Part shown: positions 59,298 through 64,000 of the stretch, in pieces
Layout of the letters: each line of letters opens with the position of its first letter
How positions within the stretch are numbered: position 1 is the stretch's first letter
Source: Teretinema sp942493045
GTDB lineage: Bacteria; Spirochaetota; Spirochaetia; Treponematales; Treponemataceae
Assembly: GCA_942493045.1 (NCBI GenBank)
Contig: OW818665.1
Coordinates: 2,356,001-2,420,000, forward strand
Reading direction: 5' to 3'
DNA length: 64,000 bases
The notes under the pieces: model-generated
Told to the model about the DNA's origin: nothing
What the model saw: the letters and a program-made list of their open reading frames with translations, nothing else
Databases searched by the model: none
Translations under genes and position numbers: made by a program

Positions 59298-60405
59298 ACT
59301 GCCTCCGCAGGTTAAACCAGGTGAGGATACGGCGCGCGATACGTTGGGCGTCCTTGCGCTCAACATCGCGGTTTTGACCCAGAAAAAAAGCTGCCAGCGC
59401 ATCCTCGGCGACCAGCTCGCCGCAGGCGATCAGCGCCCCGCCGTCTCCGGTAAGACAAAAAACAGCATGAGTACCGGCCTCTCCCGGCATAAAGTCGCCA
59501 TTCCAGGGGAAAGACAGGGACTCAACAGTATGCGCCGGAACAGCGCCGTCAAAAAGCAGTAAACTGCCGGAAAAAAGATCAGCCTGATAATCCAAAGACT
59601 CAAGGGCTGCCGCGGCGGCGCGACCTTCGGCCAAAAGAAAAAGCGGAACAGTTTCACCAAATTTCTTTCTGGCAAAATCTCTCAGACGGCTTAACTCGCG
59701 CTGTTTTATCAGGCGGACAGAACCATCGTCAACCGCGTTGGTCTTTCCGGAAATTGCCATACCCGTTAATTCAGCGAAGGATCTGGTTTGCGGAAAGGCG
59801 TAAGCCGCCGATTTATAATCCCGGAAACCGGAGTAAGTCCCCTGCACGACGGTATATCCGGCCTCTGCCAGCATATTAACGGCCGTAATCCGGCCGAAAG
59901 CCTCCCCGGCGGTATCCGGCAGATAAAGCACTACGGGATTCGCGGCCGGATTCACTTCAGTAATCTCCGCCTCCCAGACGGTATATGAGGCCTGAATGCC
60001 ATTTGCGTATGGCTCTCTGAAAATTGTTTTTACGACCGGTATCGCCGGTACATAATTTCCTTCCGGCTTGAAAAGAAATAAACTGACGGCGGTCAGCGCG
60101 AACAACAACAGTAAAAAACCGTGAATAAGCAGCGCGGAAAAACCGAACCAGTCCGTTGGCAGAGAACGTAAAAACCTGAACAACCGCGACAGGTTCGCCA
60201 GCAGAACCAGCACGACCAAAAGAACTACCGGTAAATAACTAAATCGCAGATTAAAGGCGGCAATAATCAGTATTTGACAGAGCAGTGCCACTATCGGCAG
60301 GATTGCCAAACCCTGCATCCATTGTAATGTACGTGAAAATGGCCGGATTATCACCGGGAAAATCAGGAGTAAAACCAGAATTTCAGCAATAAATATATCT
60401 GACAT
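59284..60405 (-). CDS. Membrane protein with a degenerate alpha/beta-hydrolase-like domain
   Basis: A 373-residue protein starting at ATG 60405 (MSDIFIAE) with GAGGGG as SD. Four membrane helices occupy residues 3-125. The remainder looks like an alpha/beta hydrolase: VVLYLPDTAGEAFGRITAVNMLAEAGYTVVQG, then PLFLLAEGRAAAAAL at the position of the nucleophile elbow. There the usual GxSxG serine is absent, so it is probably not an active esterase and may bind ligands or proteins. It heads the operon with nif3, lspA and a small membrane protein. Confidence 0.6.
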   Translation of the reverse strand: MSDIFIAEILVLLLIFPVIIRPFSRTLQWMQGLAILPIVALLCQILIIAAFNLRFSYLPVVLLVVLVLLANLSRLFRFLRSLPTDWFGFSALLIHGFLLLLFALTAVSLFLFKPEGNYVPAIPVVKTIFREPYANGIQASYTVWEAEITEVNPAANPVVLYLPDTAGEAFGRITAVNMLAEAGYTVVQGTYSGFRDYKSAAYAFPQTRSFAELTGMAISGKTNAVDDGSVRLIKQRELSRLRDFARKKFGETVPLFLLAEGRAAAAALESLDYQADLFSGSLLLFDGAVPAHTVESLSFPWNGDFMPGEAGTHAVFCLTGDGGALIACGELVAEDALAAFFLGQNRDVERKDAQRIARRILTWFNLRRQYEGN

Positions 60406-60473
60406 GTAACCCCTCGACACCATTTTGCGGTATAATTGACGGAAGATACAAGATAACCGTCAAGGAGCAGCGC

Positions 60474-62837
60474 GTGCCCATTTCATACGCCAAGTTGACC
60501 GCCCAGGAAATAAATTATGCCATTCAGGCCTCGGAAGTGCATGCTCTGCGCCTGAACGGAAAACCGGGCCCTATTATCGGACAGGATCGCGCCGTATCGG
60601 CCCTTGAACTGGGTTTGGGAATCCGGTCGGACGGCTATAACATCTTTATCATGGGCGCCTCCGGCACCGGCCGGAGAACAGTATTAACGTCCCTGCTAAA
60701 AGACTATAAACCAAATCCATCCGAGCTACAAGATATTGCCTATGCCTACAATTTTACCCACCCCAATGAACCGCGGGCGCTCTGTTTCCCGGCCGGTACC
60801 GGGGCCTATTTCCGCAAGACCCTGCAATCAGCGATTGAATCTATTCGCAAACAAGCCCTGCAGCTTGGAAAATCCGAAGTGTTTTCGGCAGCCAGCAAAA
60901 AAATTATCAGCGCGGCCGATGCCGCCGAAAATCAGATGCTGGCCGAGTTTGACCAGAAAATGGCTGTCGAAGGCTTTAAACTGCTGCAGATTAAAGAAAA
61001 TGACAGCTCTTCAATGGATTTAATCCCGCTGATTCGCGGCAAGCCTGTCAGTTTTGAGGATCTGCAGATTCTCGCCAGCCGTGGAAAATTTCCTCCGGAA
61101 CAACTTCAACGGATTCGTGAAAATTACTACACCTGTCTGGACCAGCTTTCAGAGCTTTTTAACACCGTTCGCCAAATTCACCGCCAAACTGATAAGCAAA
61201 TCCGGGCCCTGAAAGCCACATCGGCCCTGCCGATCATCGAAAACGAACTGGCGGTGCTGAAAAGCCTGTGTGAGAAGGAACCCCGGAATGCCGATGTCCT
61301 CAGTCATTTAAACACGGTTCAGGAGGACCTGCTCGCCCGTATTCATTTGTACAGTGAGCCCTTTAAATCTCCGGCGCATAAAAAACATTTTTTCGGACGC
61401 TACGCCCTAACCCTGGTCTGTGAACAAGGTCCGGACAAAAACTATATCATTCAGGAAGAAGTACCGACTTTTTCAAACCTGTTTGGCAGCATCGAACCGC
61501 ACGCCGGCCGCGGCGATACTCCCGACCATGGCCACCTGCGCCTGCGGCCGGGAGCCGTGCACCGGGCGGCCGGTGGTATATTAGTTTTGCGTCTTCAGGA
61601 CTTGCTGCTCGAGGAGGGCGCCTGGCCCTACCTTAAACGGGTATTGCAATCCGGAAAAATAGAAATTCAAAGCCCACCCGGTAACACCTTCGGCCCAAGC
61701 CTGCTTAAACCTCAGCCGATTCCGGTTAAATTGAAAGTCTTGATCATCGGCGGAGAGCACTCCTACGATTTCCTGTACCAGGAGGACCCGGACTTTCAAA
61801 AATTATTCAAGGTATGCGCCGAATTCGACTCCGTGATGCCTAAAACTGACGACAACATGGCTAAACTGATCGCCTTTACCGAAGATTATATTTCCCGCAA
61901 TAATCTGTTACCCATCGATGACCCCGGCATAGCGGCCATCATTACCCAGGGCATCCGGCTCTCGGACTACCGCAACCGCATTACCACCCGCTTTACGCTG
62001 ATTGCCGACCTGTTGATCGAGGCCGACTATCAGGCCCGCTCGGAATCAGCTTCCACCCTGAGCGCCGCCCATGTTGCGCGGGCCCTGGCGCACCGCCGTT
62101 ATCTGCAGTGCCTTCCGGAAGAAAAGTTCGCGGAAATGATCAGTACCAGAGAGCTGCTGGTTGATGTGGTCGGTGAAAAAATCGGCAAGGTTAACGGCCT
62201 GGCGGTGCATGACCGCGGCTATCACGCCTTCGGTATCACCGTCGCGGTTACAGCCCAGGCCGCGCCGGGCAATACCGGTGTCATCAATATCGAAGGCGAG
62301 TCCGGACTGTCCGGGGAAATCTACGACAAGGCGCACTTGATAATTCAAGGTCTACTGCACCGCATGTACGCCCGCGACATACCCCTGGCAATTTCAGCCA
62401 GCATCTGCTTTGAGCAGTCTTACACCGAAGTGGACGGCGATTCAGCGTCCTGCGCCGAACTGTTTTCGCTGCTGTCGGCCATCGCGGGTATCCCGCTGCG
62501 GCAGGACATCGCGGTTACCGGCAGCGTTAATCAGCACGGCGATGTTCAGCCCGTCGGCGGTATCCCCGAAAAAATCGAAGGCTTTTTCGACGCCTGCTCA
62601 ATTCTCGGGTTAACCGGCAAGCAGGGGGTAATCATTCCTCGCCGCAATATCAACAATGTGCTGCTCGCCCCCCGGATTGAGACGGCTATACGCGAAGGGC
62701 AATTCCATATATGGGCAATAACCAGCGTTGATGAAGGGCTTGAAATCCTATCCGGGACCGATCATGCCGTATTTAACGAGCGGGTCAGGGAAACGCTGGA
62801 AAAATATGCCGCCAGAATGCAAAAACTCTTTTCATAA
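60474..62837 (+). CDS. Lon-family ATP-dependent protease (AAA_32/LonB type)
   Basis: A 787-residue protein starting at GTG 60474, with SD AAGGAG and TATAAT at 60431. It lacks the N-terminal Lon substrate domain. The AAA module has Walker A GASGTGRRT (about residue 63), split by a helical insertion, and a later IVLRLQDLLLEEGAWPYL-like Walker B region. The C-terminal S16 domain has the catalytic Ser in DGDSASCAEL, where the common form is DGPSAG, and the catalytic Lys in VGGIPEKIEG. It degrades damaged or regulatory proteins. The changed residues beside the catalytic Ser deserve notice. Confidence 0.9.
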   Translation: MPISYAKLTAQEINYAIQASEVHALRLNGKPGPIIGQDRAVSALELGLGIRSDGYNIFIMGASGTGRRTVLTSLLKDYKPNPSELQDIAYAYNFTHPNEPRALCFPAGTGAYFRKTLQSAIESIRKQALQLGKSEVFSAASKKIISAADAAENQMLAEFDQKMAVEGFKLLQIKENDSSSMDLIPLIRGKPVSFEDLQILASRGKFPPEQLQRIRENYYTCLDQLSELFNTVRQIHRQTDKQIRALKATSALPIIENELAVLKSLCEKEPRNADVLSHLNTVQEDLLARIHLYSEPFKSPAHKKHFFGRYALTLVCEQGPDKNYIIQEEVPTFSNLFGSIEPHAGRGDTPDHGHLRLRPGAVHRAAGGILVLRLQDLLLEEGAWPYLKRVLQSGKIEIQSPPGNTFGPSLLKPQPIPVKLKVLIIGGEHSYDFLYQEDPDFQKLFKVCAEFDSVMPKTDDNMAKLIAFTEDYISRNNLLPIDDPGIAAIITQGIRLSDYRNRITTRFTLIADLLIEADYQARSESASTLSAAHVARALAHRRYLQCLPEEKFAEMISTRELLVDVVGEKIGKVNGLAVHDRGYHAFGITVAVTAQAAPGNTGVINIEGESGLSGEIYDKAHLIIQGLLHRMYARDIPLAISASICFEQSYTEVDGDSASCAELFSLLSAIAGIPLRQDIAVTGSVNQHGDVQPVGGIPEKIEGFFDACSILGLTGKQGVIIPRRNINNVLLAPRIETAIREGQFHIWAITSVDEGLEILSGTDHAVFNERVRETLEKYAARMQKLFS

Positions 62838-62842
62838 AGAAC

Positions 62843-62871
62843 TGGAAAAAAACGATAGACTAGGATACACT
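62843..62871 (+). promoter_or_regulatory. Promoter of the HATPase-HDOD gene
   Basis: TGGAAA at 62843-62848 (weak -35), a 17-bp spacer and TACACT at 62866-62871. The ATG at 62880 would be about 2 bases past the start, with no SD. Confidence 0.4.
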
Positions 62872-62879
62872 TGATTATC

Positions 62880-64000
62880 ATGTCGGAAAAAAAGCAAATT
62901 TCAATAGATGTTGAAAAGATACGCCAGGCCACCCAAATGGGAGTGCCGCTTTCTATCACCACCTATACCCTTCCCCACGAAATCGAGCTATATATCGGTG
63001 ACGTTTTGGGGCATTTTCTTTCCGAACTGAACCAGGAACGCCTCAAGGATTATCTGGTTTACTGCATTAACGAACTTTCCACCAACGCCAAAAAAGCCAA
63101 TACCAAACGGGTGTACTTTAAGGAAAAAAATCTCGACATCAACGATCCCGGCGACTATGAGATCGGCATGAAAACCTTCAAGGAAGACACCCTCTCCAAT
63201 ATCAACTACTACCTGCAGCTTCAAAAACAGGCCGGTCTGTACGTAAAAGTAGTAATGCAGGTTAAAAATGACGATATCGTTATAGAAATCCGCAATAATT
63301 CCCGGATGACCAAGACCGAATTCAAACGGGTCTACGATAAAATTGCCCGTTCGCGCCAGTTCAGCACGCTGGAGGAAGCCTTTTCGCAGGTTTTGGACGA
63401 CTCTGAAGGAGCCGGACTCGGCCTGGTTATCATGATTCTGATGCTCAAGAAAGTCGGACTGGATGATGATAATTACCAGGTGTTAGTCGAGAACAACGAA
63501 ACCATCACCCGCATCCTGATGCCGGTCAACCTGGAAGTAAAGCGCCAGATTTCCGAGCTGACCAACGAGGTTATCGCGCACATCAACGAACTCCCGCAGT
63601 TCCCCGAAAATATCGCTCAAATTGACAAATTGCTGAATGATCCCGAATCCCGCCTCTCCATGATCGCCCAGCTGGTCAGCAATGACGTGGCCCTTACAGC
63701 CGACCTGCTGAAACTGGTCAATTCAGCGGCTTTTTCACTGCCTAAAAAATGCACCAGCATCGCCGAAGCGGTCAAACTGGTAGGCATTAAGGGCATCCGG
63801 AACCTGCTCTTCTCCATCGGCACCATGCACATCCTCGGCGCCACTACTGATGATCAGCGCATGCTCTGGCGGCACAGCTACAAGGTTGCCTACTTCGCCT
63901 ACAACCTTTCACGCAATTTCGGCAAGAATCATACGGTTACCGAGGATTCTTACGTCAGCGGCCTGTTGCACGATATGGGAAAAATCGTTTTCAGCACCAT
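62880..64000 (+). CDS. HATPase-HDOD signalling protein, 3'-truncated by window edge
   Basis: The frame is open from ATG 62880 to the window end, 373 codons visible. Residues about 25-220 resemble a GHKL ATPase: INELSTNAKKANTKR is an N-box, and DSEGAGLGLVIMILMLKKVGL a G-box; no phosphoacceptor His domain is seen. An HDOD domain follows: INELPQFPENIAQIDKLLND, LLKLVNSAAFSLPKKCTSIAEAV and IGIKGIRN-type text, then GLLHDMGKIVF, an HD-type motif. The order suggests a signalling protein in which ATP binding controls an HDOD module; the output is unknown. Confidence 0.8.
   Translation, partial: MSEKKQISIDVEKIRQATQMGVPLSITTYTLPHEIELYIGDVLGHFLSELNQERLKDYLVYCINELSTNAKKANTKRVYFKEKNLDINDPGDYEIGMKTFKEDTLSNINYYLQLQKQAGLYVKVVMQVKNDDIVIEIRNNSRMTKTEFKRVYDKIARSRQFSTLEEAFSQVLDDSEGAGLGLVIMILMLKKVGLDDDNYQVLVENNETITRILMPVNLEVKRQISELTNEVIAHINELPQFPENIAQIDKLLNDPESRLSMIAQLVSNDVALTADLLKLVNSAAFSLPKKCTSIAEAVKLVGIKGIRNLLFSIGTMHILGATTDDQRMLWRHSYKVAYFAYNLSRNFGKNHTVTEDSYVSGLLHDMGKIVFST

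Overview
The window looks like chromosomal DNA of an anaerobic, Gram-negative-type bacterium with moderately high GC, most likely a spirochaete of the Treponema/Spirochaetales kind. This is inferred from lipoproteins with relaxed lipoboxes, HD-GYP and HDOD signalling proteins, an NfnAB-type bifurcating transhydrogenase, a TPP-controlled ykoEDC thiamine importer, an alpha-2-macroglobulin/pbpC pair and outer-membrane barrel-like proteins. No rRNA or ribosomal protein is present to fix the taxonomy.

Layout. 1-5.3 kb: the N-terminal part of an M16 zinc peptidase lipoprotein (cut by the window start), a divergent barrel-like protein, and release factor 3. 5.3-8.5 kb: a LacI regulator and a divergent five-TM protein that I recognise as IgaA-like. 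8.5-11.6 kb: a TPP riboswitch heading ykoE-ykoD-ykoC and a thiamine-binding protein. 11.7-15.6 kb: a minus-strand vitamin B5/CoA operon, panB-panC-coaC-coaB-coaX-panD. 15.7-16.7 kb: an AT-rich SH3-domain protein between two 27-bp direct repeats exactly 1000 bp apart. 16.8-20.9 kb: moxR, DUF58 and transglutaminase genes. 21-26 kb: a membrane-integral AraC regulator, an FtsX/MacB-type ABC exporter, a 46-residue lipoprotein-like ORF and an AT-rich lipoprotein. 26-28.6 kb: nfnB and nfnA. 28.7-31 kb: a NIT-domain chemoreceptor. 31-35.5 kb: a surface pullulanase and a LuxR regulator that is itself a membrane protein with a glycogen-binding-like domain. 35.5-37 kb: four small envelope proteins. 37-39.6 kb: two HD phosphodiesterase-type proteins, convergent. 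39.6-44.1 kb: a UDG-like protein, EamA and MATE transporters, pirin and YchJ. 44.2-47.6 kb: an isoamylase-like lipoprotein. 47.7-55.8 kb: alpha-2-macroglobulin and PBP1C. 56-64 kb: tRNA-Ala(GGC), an unrecognised protein, an lspA/nif3 operon, a Lon-family protease and a truncated HATPase-HDOD protein.

How the parts fit. Two exported alpha-glucan debranching enzymes and a membrane regulator with a carbohydrate-binding-like domain suggest starch or glycogen use at the cell surface. Thiamine uptake and pantothenate/CoA synthesis supply cofactors, and NfnAB balances NADPH, NADH and ferredoxin as expected of a fermenter.

Two sequence-wide points stand out. First, about nine genes have a sigma-70-type -10 box ending 7-14 bases before the ATG and no Shine-Dalgarno, so they are probably leaderless or nearly so. 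Second, the region contains several one-component regulators embedded in the membrane. Gene-free gaps are all shorter than 300 bases; where one holds something visible it is listed.
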